Shown here: piece by piece, positions 32,578-41,798 of the stretch
Numbering within the stretch: the first letter of the stretch is position 1
Layout of the letters: the number at the start of each line of letters is the position of its first letter
Source of the DNA: Clostridiales bacterium
Lineage (GTDB): Bacteria > Bacillota > Clostridia > Christensenellales > Borkfalkiaceae
Assembly: GCA_022508245.1 (NCBI GenBank)
Contig: JAFLVO010000001.1
Location: 744,001-808,000 of the forward strand
Direction: 5' to 3'
DNA length: 64,000 nt
The notes under the pieces: model-generated
Databases searched by the model: none
Told to the model about the DNA's origin: nothing
The model's input: only the letters and a program-made list of their open reading frames with translations
Made by a program: the position numbers and the translations under genes

Positions 32578-33603
32578 TTACTTTAATTCAGCGAAATACT
32601 TGATAGTTCTGACCATCTGCGAGGTGTACGAGTTTTCGTTGTCGTACCAGGAAACAACCTTAACAAGGGTTGTGCCGTCGCCGAGGTCCATGCACTTCGT
32701 CTGAGTTGCATCAAACAGCGAACCGTAGGTAATGCCGATAACGTCGGAAGAAACAATTTCCTCTTCGGTGTAGCCGTAAGAACCGTTGGATTTAGCGGCA
32801 GCAACTTTCATTGCTTCGTTTACGCTCTTAGCGTCAACCTTGCCTTCGCAAACTGCGATAAGCTGGGTAAGCGAACCGGTGGGAACGGGAACGCGCTGTG
32901 CGCATCCGTCGAGAACGCCGTTGAGCTCGGGAATAACGAGTCCGATTGCTTTAGCTGCGCCCGTGGAGTTGGGAACAATATTAACAGCCGCTGCTCTTGC
33001 TCTTCTCAAGTCGCCCTTGCGATGAGGTCCGTCGAGAACCATCTGGTCGCCGGTGTAAGCGTGAATTGTAGTCATATAGCCCTTCTTGATGTTGCAAAGC
33101 TTGTTAAGTGCGTCTGCCATGGGAGCAAGGCAGTTCGTGGTGCAGCTTGCCGCCGAGATAACGGTGTCGCTTGCCTTCAAGGTCTTTTCGTTTACGCTGT
33201 AAACGACTGTGGGCAAATCGTTGCCTGCGGGAGCGGAAATAACGCACTTTTTAGCGCCCGCTTTGATATGAGCGGAAGCCTTGTCTTTGGAGCAGTAGAA
33301 GCCGGTGCACTCTAATACAACGTCTACTCCAAGGTCCTTCCAGGGAAGGTTAACTGCGTCTTTTTCTGCATAAATTTTGATAGTTTTGCCGTTTACGGTG
33401 ATGGAATCCTCGCCCGCAACAACGGATTCTGCGTACTTATATCTGCCCTGTGCGGAGTCGTACTTCAAAAGATGAGCGAGCATTACGGGGCTTGTTAAAT
33501 CGTTGATAGCAACGATTTCGTACCCTTCAGCGTCGAACATCTGTCTGAACGCAAGACGACCAATACGACCGAAGCCGTTAATTGCAACTTTTACATTTGC
33601 CAT
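32578..33603 (-). CDS. gap: Glyceraldehyde-3-phosphate dehydrogenase
   Basis: 341 residues. The Rossmann start [19 protein letters not shown], the catalytic motif [12 protein letters not shown] with the active-site Cys, [14 protein letters not shown] and [16 protein letters not shown] are all present. It oxidises glyceraldehyde 3-phosphate to 1,3-bisphosphoglycerate with NAD in glycolysis. The neighbour across a divergent promoter region is fba, another glycolytic gene. GAGGAACTC precedes the ATG and a consensus promoter lies about 95 bp upstream. Confidence 0.97.
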   Translation of the reverse strand: MANVKVAINGFGRIGRLAFRQMFDAEGYEIVAINDLTSPVMLAHLLKYDSAQGRYKYAESVVAGEDSITVNGKTIKIYAEKDAVNLPWKDLGVDVVLECTGFYCSKDKASAHIKAGAKKCVISAPAGNDLPTVVYSVNEKTLKASDTVISAASCTTNCLAPMADALNKLCNIKKGYMTTIHAYTGDQMVLDGPHRKGDLRRARAAAVNIVPNSTGAAKAIGLVIPELNGVLDGCAQRVPVPTGSLTQLIAVCEGKVDAKSVNEAMKVAAAKSNGSYGYTEEEIVSSDVIGITYGSLFDATQTKCMDLGDGTTLVKVVSWYDNENSYTSQMVRTIKYFAELK

Positions 33604-33697
33604 AATAGAGTTCCTCCGAATTTTAAATATATTTTTAATTTTACAATTTCAATCTGTACGAATTTTCATTCAGGCACAAATCAGCCTAATCAATATA

Positions 33698-33726
33698 ATT
33701 ATATCAAATACCGTAAACCAAGTCAA
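33698..33726 (-). promoter_or_regulatory. Sigma-A promoter of gap
   Basis: On the minus strand: TTGACT (33721-33726), 17 bp, TATAAT (33698-33703). The leader is about 90 nt with no recognised riboswitch. Confidence 0.8.
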
Positions 33727-33789
33727 TTGTTCGTCGCATAATTTCCTGCGCGATTTTCCAAGATTTTACAAATATTTTTGCCGATTAGC

Positions 33790-33818
33790 TTGAAATTTAT
33801 TCCACAATCATTTATACT
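33790..33818 (+). promoter_or_regulatory. Sigma-A promoter of fba
   Basis: TTGAAA (33790-33795), 17 bp, TATACT (33813-33818), with a leader of about 40 nt ending in GAGGAGG. Confidence 0.78.
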
Positions 33819-33865
33819 TAATTAAGGTATAAAATATATCAATAATATGTATTGAGGAGGAAATT

Positions 33866-34732
33866 ATGGCACTTGTTTCGGCAAAAGAAATGCTTGAAAA
33901 AGCAAGAGACGGCAAATATGCCGTAGGACAGTTTAATATCAACAATTTAGAGTGGACAAAATGCATTTTGCAGACGGCGGAAGAATTGAAATCTCCGGTT
34001 ATTCTCGGCGTTTCGGAAGGCGCGGGCAAATACATGACCGGCTTTAAGACGGTTGCATCTATGGTTAAAGCCATGATTGAAGAGCTTAAAATTACCGTTC
34101 CCGTTGCACTTCATCTCGACCACGGCACTTACGAGGGCTGCTACAAATGTATCGAAGCAGGCTTCTCTTCCATTATGTTCGACGGCTCTCACTTCCCCAT
34201 CGAGGAAAACGTTGCAAAGACAAAAGAGCTTGTTGAAGTCTGCAAGAAAAAGGGGTTAAGCCTGGAAGCAGAGGTCGGCGCTATCGGTGGCGAGGAAGAC
34301 GGCGTTATCGGCAGGGGCGAGTGCGCAGATCCCGACGAGTGCAAGAAAATTGCAGATTTGGGCGTTACAATGCTTGCTGCAGGTATAGGAAATATTCACG
34401 GAAAGTACCCCGCTGATTGGCCCGGCTTGAGCTTTGAAACGCTTGCGGCTGTAAACGACAAGGTTGGCAATATGCCCCTTGTTCTTCACGGCGGCACGGG
34501 TATTCCCACCGATATGATTAAAAAGGCTATCTCTCTCGGCGTTGCAAAAATCAACGTAAATACCGAGTGTCAGCTTGCTTTCCAGGAAGCTACGAGAAAG
34601 TATATTGAAGAGGGCAAGGATTTGGTTGGCAAGGGCTTTGACCCCCGCAAGCTGCTTGCTCCCGGCTGTGAGGCTATTAAGGCTACCGTAAAGGCAAAAA
34701 TGGAAATTTTCGGAAGCATAGGCAAAGCGTAA
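33866..34732 (+). CDS. fba: Class II fructose-bisphosphate aldolase
   Basis: 288 residues. The zinc ligands and active-site motifs are visible: VALHLDHGTYEGCYK, SIMFDGSHFP, EAEVGAIGGEEDG, GNIHGKYP, LVLHGGTGIP and KINVNTECQLAF. It cleaves fructose 1,6-bisphosphate in glycolysis and works in reverse in gluconeogenesis. GAGGAGG lies upstream of the ATG. It is divergent from gap across 262 bp holding both promoters. Confidence 0.96.
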   Translation: MALVSAKEMLEKARDGKYAVGQFNINNLEWTKCILQTAEELKSPVILGVSEGAGKYMTGFKTVASMVKAMIEELKITVPVALHLDHGTYEGCYKCIEAGFSSIMFDGSHFPIEENVAKTKELVEVCKKKGLSLEAEVGAIGGEEDGVIGRGECADPDECKKIADLGVTMLAAGIGNIHGKYPADWPGLSFETLAAVNDKVGNMPLVLHGGTGIPTDMIKKAISLGVAKINVNTECQLAFQEATRKYIEEGKDLVGKGFDPRKLLAPGCEAIKATVKAKMEIFGSIGKA

Positions 34733-34745
34733 ATTACAACTTTAA

Positions 34746-34777
34746 AGCCCCGCGACAACCGCGGGGTTATTTTTTTG
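34746..34777 (+). terminator. Terminator of fba
   Basis: AGCCCCGCG and CGCGGGGTT form a stem followed by ATTTTTTT. Confidence 0.85.
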
Positions 34778-34800
34778 CGGTTTGCTCATACTTATGCCAT

Positions 34801-35214
34801 ATGAAAAAGAAAATATATTTACTTACCGTATTGTTTTTTGCCGTACTTCTTCTCTTCCCCGCCTGCGGTATGGATATGCAAAGCTCTTTAAAGACCATAA
34901 CCATGCCGTATATCGCCGAATACGAGTGCGTTGAAGCAAGGCTCGGGAGCGAAGATTTACTCAAAAAATACGATTATTTCTATATTACGCTTTTAAATAA
35001 GGATGAGTTTGAAGTCAGTTTTAAAGAAAAAGACGGTAAACGCTCCACTTTTAAAGGCGGATATTCCCTCGACCCCAAAACCCGTGAGCTTACGGGCGAG
35101 ATAGGAGTTCTCGGTTTTAAATACAAAGAGAGCGTCACTGTCAAAAACGGCGAATTCGTTATTCAGAAAAATTTAGGTCCCTTCCCACTATACATGAAAT
35201 TCAAAGTCAGATAA
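34801..35214 (+). CDS. Small lipoprotein of unknown function
   Basis: 137 residues. A signal peptide (KKKIYLLTVLFFAVLLL) with lipobox L-F-P-A-C22 indicates a lipid-anchored surface protein. The mature part (~115 residues) is beta-rich, like a small lipocalin-like or DUF-type barrel (FKGGYSLDPKTRELTGEIG). No motif of known function. The ATG lies only ~25 nt after the fba terminator, without a Shine-Dalgarno sequence. Confidence 0.78.
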   Translation: MKKKIYLLTVLFFAVLLLFPACGMDMQSSLKTITMPYIAEYECVEARLGSEDLLKKYDYFYITLLNKDEFEVSFKEKDGKRSTFKGGYSLDPKTRELTGEIGVLGFKYKESVTVKNGEFVIQKNLGPFPLYMKFKVR

Positions 35215-35216
35215 AA

Positions 35217-35245
35217 AAAGGCGCGAGTCTCTCGCGCTTTTTTTA
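35217..35245 (+). terminator. Terminator of the small lipoprotein gene
   Basis: GGCGCGAG and CTCGCGCT form a short strong stem followed by TTTTTTT. Confidence 0.8.
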
Positions 35246-35279
35246 TTTAAAGTTAATTCTTATTTGCTTAATTAACTTT

Positions 35280-37823
35280 TTAGCATGTACCAACGACGGC
35301 AAGCATCAAAAATATATTGATAACTACAAGTGCTATCGCACAACCTTTCTTTTTGCTCTTTTCCATTCCGATAATAAGCCCTATGTTAAGAACGGCAGCA
35401 AATACTATAATGACGATGTCCCCTCCCTCCTCTAATAACGGAACGCCCAATACGGCCGCGATAATAGCCGAGGCGATAAATGCGACCAAACTTATATAAG
35501 CTAAAATTCTCGATATTTTAGGACCATCAGCAGAGTAGACATGCTTATGTTTGGGAGAAGAATTATTTGAATAACTTGACGTACTGCTTGTCGAGGGAGC
35601 GCTATGCGTTGCGGCAACTTCCTGTACGGGTTCTTTTAATTTTTTGCTACATTTTGAAAGTTCTTCTCTTCTTACGTAGACGTCTTCATAAAGATGTTTA
35701 AGCCACTTTTTAGAGGAGCTGTCTCTGACCTTCTTCAATTCACGTATAGCGACATAATAATAACTTTCACTGCAATTAGGGTTATTATCAAGATAGAACG
35801 TCATAGCATTATTGTAGTCGTCGTCCTCTTTCAGACTATCTACAATTTCAATAAGTTGCAAGGGATTATAGAAGCCGTTCTTAATCATAACCCTGTTAAA
35901 GTACGCAGCGTCACATTTTTTATCGGCTTCGAGCAATCTTTCGTTATATTTTGATATACTGTCAAACAGATTTTTATCTTTAAGCCTGAATTTAGCCTCT
36001 ATGTATGTATCTATACTCGCAAGATATTCGGAATTGCGCTCCTCCGGAATCATTGAAAGAAGAAAATCGAAAAGTTCATCGGCTTCCGTATTCGAAGCGT
36101 TGGAAAGGCACGATTGCATAAGATTTTTAACGGCAATATCGTTGTAGCCGTATGCAAACAGGCTCTCTTCTATAACCGACTTATCTATGCCGAAAACAGT
36201 GCTGTGTTCGTAGCGGAATTTGCACCAAAGCGCCTCGTTGTTCGCCGCGTCTACCGAAAGAATGTTGTCGCAGTATTTGCGTTTTAGCTCTCTTTCGTAA
36301 TCCGAACGGGGAGCGGGTATCATATTCATAAATTCGAGGTTCATCTCGATATATTTACGGGTATTAGTAACGGTATTTATAATGGCGTCGAAAATTTCGG
36401 CATCTTTATATTTCTTTGCCTGCTGATACATAATATCGGTAAGTACCTCGACGTCCTTTTTGGTACTGTCGGGCAAAGCAATCAATTCCTCGTAGTCGCC
36501 TACATATTTCAAGGTTTCCACGCGGGTATATAATAAGTTGTAAAGCTCTTTCCTTCTTGTCGGGTCGGCAGAGGCAAGCGCCTTTTCGAAATCTTCGTAA
36601 TTAGTTACGGCCGCATTGAATTTTGTAAAACCCTGTTCGTCACGGCAGGACATATCCGCAAGCAAACGCAAAAAATACGCTTCGCCGTTGGATGGATTGT
36701 CTGCAATAATTTTATCGACGAGAGTGCGCGCGTAATCAAAGTCATTATCTTGAAGGCACTGAGTTACCAGAGAAAGTTTTGCACGGTCGGAAGCCGAAAC
36801 TTCGCCGCCTGCAACCGTTGCAAGCTGACGCTTTTCAACTCCCTTTCGGGTTGCCGCGATTTTACCGACCTTCGCCTGTCCGTATTCTTTGCGCTTTATT
36901 GCCGGAACGTCTATTTTCCTGAACTTCTGCACAAAGTCCAAAACCTGATTTAAAGCGTTGAAGGTATTGAAGTCTATACCCTGTACTTTTCCGTTAAGAC
37001 CAGGAATTCTGTCAACGGCGTGACCTTTGAATACAACTGTAAGACTGCCGCGCGCCTTTTCCTCGTCGCGCTGCATTTTAAGGAAACGGGAATATTCGTT
37101 CTTGACCCACTTCGTCTGCAAATAGCTCTCGTCACTGCAAACAAGAAGCATGCTTTGGGCTGTATAGAGAGCGTACAAAATCATAGCCTCGTACATTACG
37201 CCTGTTCTGCCGTGAATTTCCTCTTCGGAATAGAAAGGCGAATAGCCCGCGTTTTTGAGTTCTTTGTAGAGTTGGGCGGCGGTATGACTGTCCTCCGTGT
37301 GTCTGCCGCTCTCTTCGGTTACCTTTACGCAAATAAAAGTATCGTAGTTTAAGCCCTGCTTTCTGAATTCGTTAAATTCTTCACGGATGGCGTCTATTTC
37401 CTTGCCCTTTACCTCGTACTCCTTTTTTTGGTCGGGTGTTGCAAGCGCAAGAGCACGCTTAAAATTCGCATCCTGTACAAAAGTCTTGTCGGAAGTCGAA
37501 TAACATATAGGCTGTAATCTGTTGTTTACCTCGTCTTTAAGATACCGAACCTGCGCGGTTGCAAGCGCGAGTCCGAAAAAGGCTTCGGGCTCTTTGGAAT
37601 CGAGTTCGACTGCCCTTGCATACGCCGTAGCCGCCTCGTCAAAGTGTCCTAAATCAAGTTCATGTTCGCCGGTAAGCAAAAAATGGCGCACCTCTTCGTT
37701 TGCGCCGCTCTTGGGTACGGTAAACTTGCTTCCGCAAAATCCGCAGGTTAAAACTCCGTTTACCGCTTTACTGTAATCAAGCTCGCCGCCGCAGTTTCTG
37801 CACTTCATATTCTCAATCTGCAT
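35280..37823 (-). CDS. Zinc-ribbon, TPR and TIR-domain membrane protein
   Basis: 847 residues. Domains in order: zinc ribbon (C8-x2-C11 and C27-x2-C30), TPR-like helices (about 44-150), TIR domain (about 158-300), further helical repeats (about 345-720), a Ser/Thr-rich linker, and three membrane segments at the end (about 765-847). The TIR part shows YDTFICVKV, GYSPFYSEEEIHGRTG and SMLLVCSDESYLQTKWVKNE. Glu243, four residues after the Trp, aligns with the catalytic Glu of SARM1-type NAD hydrolases. Possible roles are NAD-cleaving defence or stress signalling at the membrane. AAGGAG supports the start; a sigma-A promoter lies upstream. Confidence 0.82.
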   Translation of the reverse strand: MQIENMKCRNCGGELDYSKAVNGVLTCGFCGSKFTVPKSGANEEVRHFLLTGEHELDLGHFDEAATAYARAVELDSKEPEAFFGLALATAQVRYLKDEVNNRLQPICYSTSDKTFVQDANFKRALALATPDQKKEYEVKGKEIDAIREEFNEFRKQGLNYDTFICVKVTEESGRHTEDSHTAAQLYKELKNAGYSPFYSEEEIHGRTGVMYEAMILYALYTAQSMLLVCSDESYLQTKWVKNEYSRFLKMQRDEEKARGSLTVVFKGHAVDRIPGLNGKVQGIDFNTFNALNQVLDFVQKFRKIDVPAIKRKEYGQAKVGKIAATRKGVEKRQLATVAGGEVSASDRAKLSLVTQCLQDNDFDYARTLVDKIIADNPSNGEAYFLRLLADMSCRDEQGFTKFNAAVTNYEDFEKALASADPTRRKELYNLLYTRVETLKYVGDYEELIALPDSTKKDVEVLTDIMYQQAKKYKDAEIFDAIINTVTNTRKYIEMNLEFMNMIPAPRSDYERELKRKYCDNILSVDAANNEALWCKFRYEHSTVFGIDKSVIEESLFAYGYNDIAVKNLMQSCLSNASNTEADELFDFLLSMIPEERNSEYLASIDTYIEAKFRLKDKNLFDSISKYNERLLEADKKCDAAYFNRVMIKNGFYNPLQLIEIVDSLKEDDDYNNAMTFYLDNNPNCSESYYYVAIRELKKVRDSSSKKWLKHLYEDVYVRREELSKCSKKLKEPVQEVAATHSAPSTSSTSSYSNNSSPKHKHVYSADGPKISRILAYISLVAFIASAIIAAVLGVPLLEEGGDIVIIVFAAVLNIGLIIGMEKSKKKGCAIALVVINIFLMLAVVGTC

Positions 37824-37867
37824 CCCAAACTCCTTTTATCCCGATTATATGAATATCTTCCGTATTT

Positions 37868-37896
37868 ATTTTAACATAAGGATTAAATATGTGCAA
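37868..37896 (-). promoter_or_regulatory. Sigma-A promoter of the TIR-protein gene
   Basis: On the minus strand: TTGCAC (37891-37896), 17 bp, TAAAAT (37868-37873), leader about 38 nt. Confidence 0.68.
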
Positions 37897-37912
37897 CTAT
37901 TAACTTGATTAT

Positions 37913-38746
37913 TTAAATATCTATTTCGCCCGTGAAGGCAAGAGTTGCACCGCCAGTCATATAGACCGCGTCGTCCGTGTAGGTAATTTTCAAATCTCCG
38001 CCCAAAAGAGAAACGGTAACCTCTTCCCCCTTTTTCGAGTAGCCGTTTAAGCAAGCTGCCACAACCGCCGCGCACGCGCCCGTTCCGCAGGCAAGCGTTT
38101 CTCCGCTTCCCCGCTCCCACACGCGCATTTTTAAACGGTTTTTATCAATTACTTTGATAAATTCAACATTTATTCTCTCGGGGAAAGCCGTGTGATTTTC
38201 TATAAGTCTACCCACTCCTTCGACGTCCGCCGTGTCGGGGTCCTCAAATATAACGCAGTGCGGATTGCCCATTGAAACAAGGGTAACTGCGAAGGTTTCC
38301 GAACCTATATTTAAAGGCTCTGCCACCACTTTTTCGCCCGTAAAGGTTGAGGGTATTTTTTGCGCGGAAAGCTCCGCCTTACCCATATTGACTTTTACTT
38401 CCGAAACAAGATTGTCTTTATCAAGCGTGAATTGAAGCTTTTTAATGCCCGAAAGTGTTTCCACCGTGCAGCTGTCGCCCTTAATATAGCCCAAATCGTG
38501 CGCGAGCTTTCCTACACACCTTATGCCGTTGCCGCACATCTTTCCTTCCGAACCGTCTGCGTTGAACATACGCATTTTGCAGTCTGCAATATCCGATTTG
38601 CATAGCAAAATTATACCGTCTCCGCCTATTGAAAAGTGTCTGTCGGACAGTTTTTTAGAGAGCTCGCCTAAATTTTCAAGCTCCCTTTCCATACAGTCGA
38701 AATAGATATAGTCGTTGCCTATTCCGTGCATTTTATAAAATTTCAT
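37913..38746 (-). CDS. dapF: Diaminopimelate epimerase
   Basis: 277 residues from the ATG at 38746. Both catalytic cysteine motifs are present: EGKMCGNGIRCVGK and ETLACGTGACAAVVA. It converts LL- to meso-diaminopimelate for lysine and peptidoglycan synthesis. The frame allows a GTG one codon earlier. Neither start has a Shine-Dalgarno sequence, and TATAAT ends 7 nt before the ATG, so the mRNA is probably leaderless. It is divergent from the ECF sigma gene. Confidence 0.96.
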   Translation of the reverse strand: MKFYKMHGIGNDYIYFDCMERELENLGELSKKLSDRHFSIGGDGIILLCKSDIADCKMRMFNADGSEGKMCGNGIRCVGKLAHDLGYIKGDSCTVETLSGIKKLQFTLDKDNLVSEVKVNMGKAELSAQKIPSTFTGEKVVAEPLNIGSETFAVTLVSMGNPHCVIFEDPDTADVEGVGRLIENHTAFPERINVEFIKVIDKNRLKMRVWERGSGETLACGTGACAAVVAACLNGYSKKGEEVTVSLLGGDLKITYTDDAVYMTGGATLAFTGEIDI

Positions 38747-38753
38747 CACTTTT

Positions 38754-38782
38754 ATTATATACCTTTAGTAAAGAGATTGCAA
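38754..38782 (-). promoter_or_regulatory. Promoter of dapF, predicted leaderless
   Basis: On the minus strand: TTGCAA (38777-38782), 17 bp, TATAAT (38754-38759), then 7 nt to the ATG. Confidence 0.72.
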
Positions 38783-38790
38783 ATAAATTA

Positions 38791-38819
38791 TTGACAAATG
38801 AGTTTTTATATTACACAAT
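38791..38819 (+). promoter_or_regulatory. Promoter of the ECF sigma gene, predicted leaderless
   Basis: TTGACA (38791-38796), 17 bp, CACAAT (38814-38819), then 6 nt to the ATG. Confidence 0.6.
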
Positions 38820-38825
38820 GTAAAT

Positions 38826-39356
38826 ATGTACGATACTGGCGGCGAAAAACTAAATAATCTTATTCTTGCCGTTGCTGACGGGCATGCGGACTGCCTTGAC
38901 GGTATCTTAAAGCTTGCAGGCGGTCAGATGATGGCCGTCGCTCTAAGCATGGTCGGCAGAGATTATGCGGAGGACGTTCTGCACGACAGCTTTATTAAAA
39001 TTGCTCGCTTTGCAAAGAGCTATAGACCGGGCACGAGCCCTTACGGCTGGCTTATGAAGATTGTGCGGAACACTGCGCTTGACTTTTTAAAAGCTAAAAA
39101 GACCCGTGCGGAGGTCAGTTCGGAGGTACTTTTCTCCCTTTCCTCCCTTGACTATTCCCCCGAAAGAAAGGAAAGCGCTATTGACCTTGAAAGGGCAATA
39201 GCCAAGCTTGAACCGGACGAAAAAAAGATAATTTACTTTGTATACTACCTCGATATGACGGTGCGGGAAATTGCCGGCGAGATGAATATGAGCAAATCCG
39301 CAGTGCAGAGGCTTAAGGAAAAAGCCGAAGAAAAATTAAAGAATTTACTTAAATAG
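38826..39356 (+). CDS. ECF-family RNA polymerase sigma factor
   Basis: 176 residues with sigma region 2 (MVGRDYAEDVLHDSFIKI, then GWLMKIVRNTALDFLK) and region 4 (LEPDEKKIIYFVYYLDMTVR with the HTH REIAGEMNMSKSAVQRLKEK). There is no region 1 or 3, as expected for ECF sigmas. It would redirect RNA polymerase to a small regulon in response to an envelope signal. The next gene encodes a membrane protein in the anti-sigma position. Paired GGGACA-N16-CGTTTTAA sites before the next two genes are likely targets. Confidence 0.92.
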   Translation: MYDTGGEKLNNLILAVADGHADCLDGILKLAGGQMMAVALSMVGRDYAEDVLHDSFIKIARFAKSYRPGTSPYGWLMKIVRNTALDFLKAKKTRAEVSSEVLFSLSSLDYSPERKESAIDLERAIAKLEPDEKKIIYFVYYLDMTVREIAGEMNMSKSAVQRLKEKAEEKLKNLLK

Positions 39357-39357
39357 C

Positions 39358-39387
39358 GGGACAAAAAGCAAAGGTAAATCGTTTTAA
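39358..39387 (+). promoter_or_regulatory. Candidate ECF promoter, copy 1
   Basis: GGGACA (39358-39363), 16 bp, CGTTTTAA (39380-39387), directly before the anti-sigma-like gene. An identical arrangement precedes the VWA gene. Confidence 0.6.
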
Positions 39388-39397
39388 AGGTGAAAAA

Positions 39398-40153
39398 ATG
39401 AAAGACGATAGACTTGAAAAGAAGTTTGATGCATATTTCGACGGTGTGAATATTTCAAACGATATAATTGCCGATGCAAAGGCATCGGTCAGACCCAAGC
39501 GCAAAATTTTGCCGAAAATAATGAAGTTTGCTTCCATTGCGGCAAGCATTGTGCTTGTCTTTGCCGTTGCCATTGCGGTTATGATAAGGACGGGCTTCAA
39601 CTTAGCTTTACCCGACAACGGTATGGCAAGCGGCGGAAATACACCGGATACTCCGCCCGGTGACGACGCGCCGGGGGATGCTCCGCCGAGTGGTGCTTCG
39701 CCATTTGAGTTATACACCGACAGTGACCTTGTTCAAAGCTACCAAAGCGCCTACTCTATCTCTTCGCTGAACTCTTCTTTGAAGTTTATCGAGAATCTTG
39801 CTTATTCGTACAATTCAACAGTTGAAACCTGCAATGCAGGATATAAGGACGGAAAGCTTGCGCTTGTCACCGCCGAAGTGAGTATATTAAGCGGGTTTAA
39901 CCGCGACGAAACGACTGTATTCGTTGAATTTACCGACGAAAAAGTAATATATTCCGGGCTTGCCGACTACTACAACGGCAAAGTGTATAATTACTACGAC
40001 GCGCAGTATTACCTAACGAAAACGACGGCGCAAAACGGCGAACCGGAATATAAATTGCATATTTCATACAGAGGCGTAAAATATTATTTTTCGGTACGCT
40101 CTACCGACATAAGAGCATACGGAAAGTATCTGAATTTAGTTACAAAAAAATAA
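39398..40153 (+). CDS. Putative anti-sigma factor, single-pass membrane protein
   Basis: 251 residues. A cytoplasmic N-terminus of ~40 residues (LEKKFDAYFDGVNISNDIIA) precedes a membrane segment at about 43-63. A Pro/Gly/Asp-rich linker (about 72-102) and a ~145-residue extracellular domain follow. The layout and position after an ECF sigma gene fit an anti-sigma factor that senses an external signal. The N-terminal part does not match a zinc anti-sigma motif, so the call rests on layout. AAAGGTG precedes the ATG. Confidence 0.65.
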   Translation: MKDDRLEKKFDAYFDGVNISNDIIADAKASVRPKRKILPKIMKFASIAASIVLVFAVAIAVMIRTGFNLALPDNGMASGGNTPDTPPGDDAPGDAPPSGASPFELYTDSDLVQSYQSAYSISSLNSSLKFIENLAYSYNSTVETCNAGYKDGKLALVTAEVSILSGFNRDETTVFVEFTDEKVIYSGLADYYNGKVYNYYDAQYYLTKTTAQNGEPEYKLHISYRGVKYYFSVRSTDIRAYGKYLNLVTKK

Positions 40154-40177
40154 TTTTTGAAAAATTTTCCAAAAAGC

Positions 40178-40207
40178 GGGACAAACGCGTAACTTAAATC
40201 GTTTTAA
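40178..40207 (+). promoter_or_regulatory. Candidate ECF promoter, copy 2
   Basis: GGGACA (40178-40183), 16 bp, CGTTTTAA (40200-40207), about 50 bp before the VWA lipoprotein gene. The spacing and boxes match copy 1. Confidence 0.65.
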
Positions 40208-40258
40208 TATCAGAAAAAGCTTGTAAAAACTTTTTTAAAATTTTAACGAGGTGCTATT

Positions 40259-41788
40259 ATGAAAAAATTACTCTCGATAATCGCTGTGCTTTGCGCATCA
40301 TGTATGATATTCGGAGCGTGCTCGGCAGGAGGCCCTATGGGCGGAGGCTTTGGCAACAATTCGGGCACAATGCGACCCGATCAATCCGCCGGGGGCTCTT
40401 CAGATCCCGAGGCTCCCGACGCGGATTGGGGCGAAGGTGACGGCGGGTTCCATTACGACGGCTTTAAAGAGGTCGGCTTTATTGAAGTTTCAAAAGAGGC
40501 AAACTCCTACTTCTCGCTTGACAGAAACACGGCTACCTATTCGCATGTGAGAAGCATGATTGAAAGCGGATACAAGGTTTCGGAGGACTCGGTTCGTATC
40601 GAGGAAATGATAAATTACTTCGACTACGGTTTTACCGCACCCACAGATAAAGCGGTTGCAGTATCCACAGCGCTTGCCGACTGCCCTTGGAATAACGAAA
40701 ACAAAATTATGGCGGTCGGGCTTAAAACTACCGAGGTAAAAAACGAAAACAATGCCAACTACGTCTTTTTGATAGACGTTTCGGGTTCGATGTCGGGCGA
40801 CAGAAGGCTTGGTCTTGCAAAAAAGGGCTTTAATATGCTCCTGGACGGACTCGGCGATAGAGACGTTGTTTCTATAGTGACGTATGCAAGCGGGGTCAAG
40901 ACCGTACTTGACGGCGGCGAGTGCACGGAAGAAGGTAAAACCGAAATTAGAAATAAGATTTCCTCCCTTGTAGCCAAGGGCGCGACGAGCGGCGGCGACG
41001 GTCTGGAACGGGCTTACAGAATTGCTCAAAAACACTTTATTCCGGGCGGAAACAACAGAGTTATAATTATTTCCGACGGCGACTTCAATGTAGGAATGAA
41101 CTCTCCTACCGCTTTAAAAGAATTTATACAGGATAAGGCAAAGAGCGGAATTTATCTTTCCGTTATCGGCGTAGGCATGGGAAATATGCGCGACGATATT
41201 CTGGAAACGCTTGCAACCTGCGGTAACGGCAATTATGCATACCTCGACAACGAAAACGAGGCGCGCAAGGTCTTTATAGACGAATTGTCGGGCAATCTTT
41301 TCACTGTGGCAAAGGACGCCAAGGCGGGCGTAACATTTACCGATGAAGTCTATAAATACAGACTTATCGGCTACGACACAAAGAGAATTACGCAGGACGA
41401 GTTCAACAACGATAATGCCGATACGGGCGAAATAGGCAGTAATCTGTGCGTTACCGCACTCTACGAATTAGTACTTGCCGAGGACGCCGACGGAAAGCTT
41501 GCCGATATTGAAATTAAGTACAAAGACGTAACCGGCGAGGAAGAAGTTAACGAAAGCGTGACTTGCTCCGTTAATATCGATACCCCCTCCACCGACGACT
41601 TATCCTTTATTGGCTGTGTTGCGGAATTCGGCTTGATACTCAGAAATTCCGCCTATAAGGCAAATGCCTCACTCTCCTCCGTGCTTACACGCCTTAACGA
41701 ATTAAGCGAATATATCGAGGGCGATACCTACAAGAAAGAATTCGTGACCTTGGTGGGTAAGGCATCAGAGCTTAAGTATTACAATTGA
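40259..41788 (+). CDS. VWA-domain lipoprotein, YfbK-like
   Basis: 509 residues. The lipoprotein signal (Cys21 in FGAC) is followed by a Gly/Asp-rich linker, then the YfbK-type N-terminal region (VRIEEMINYFDYGF) and a von Willebrand A domain. The metal-ion-dependent adhesion site is intact: LIDVSGSMSG (DxSxS), TSGGDGL and ISDGDFN. A C-terminal domain follows (LAEDADGKLADIEIKYKDV). It should sit on the outer membrane face and bind a protein partner through Mg2+. Being in the ECF sigma cluster, it is probably part of that envelope response. GAGGTG precedes the ATG. Confidence 0.9.
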   Translation: MKKLLSIIAVLCASCMIFGACSAGGPMGGGFGNNSGTMRPDQSAGGSSDPEAPDADWGEGDGGFHYDGFKEVGFIEVSKEANSYFSLDRNTATYSHVRSMIESGYKVSEDSVRIEEMINYFDYGFTAPTDKAVAVSTALADCPWNNENKIMAVGLKTTEVKNENNANYVFLIDVSGSMSGDRRLGLAKKGFNMLLDGLGDRDVVSIVTYASGVKTVLDGGECTEEGKTEIRNKISSLVAKGATSGGDGLERAYRIAQKHFIPGGNNRVIIISDGDFNVGMNSPTALKEFIQDKAKSGIYLSVIGVGMGNMRDDILETLATCGNGNYAYLDNENEARKVFIDELSGNLFTVAKDAKAGVTFTDEVYKYRLIGYDTKRITQDEFNNDNADTGEIGSNLCVTALYELVLAEDADGKLADIEIKYKDVTGEEEVNESVTCSVNIDTPSTDDLSFIGCVAEFGLILRNSAYKANASLSSVLTRLNELSEYIEGDTYKKEFVTLVGKASELKYYN

Positions 41789-41798
41789 CGGTACAATT

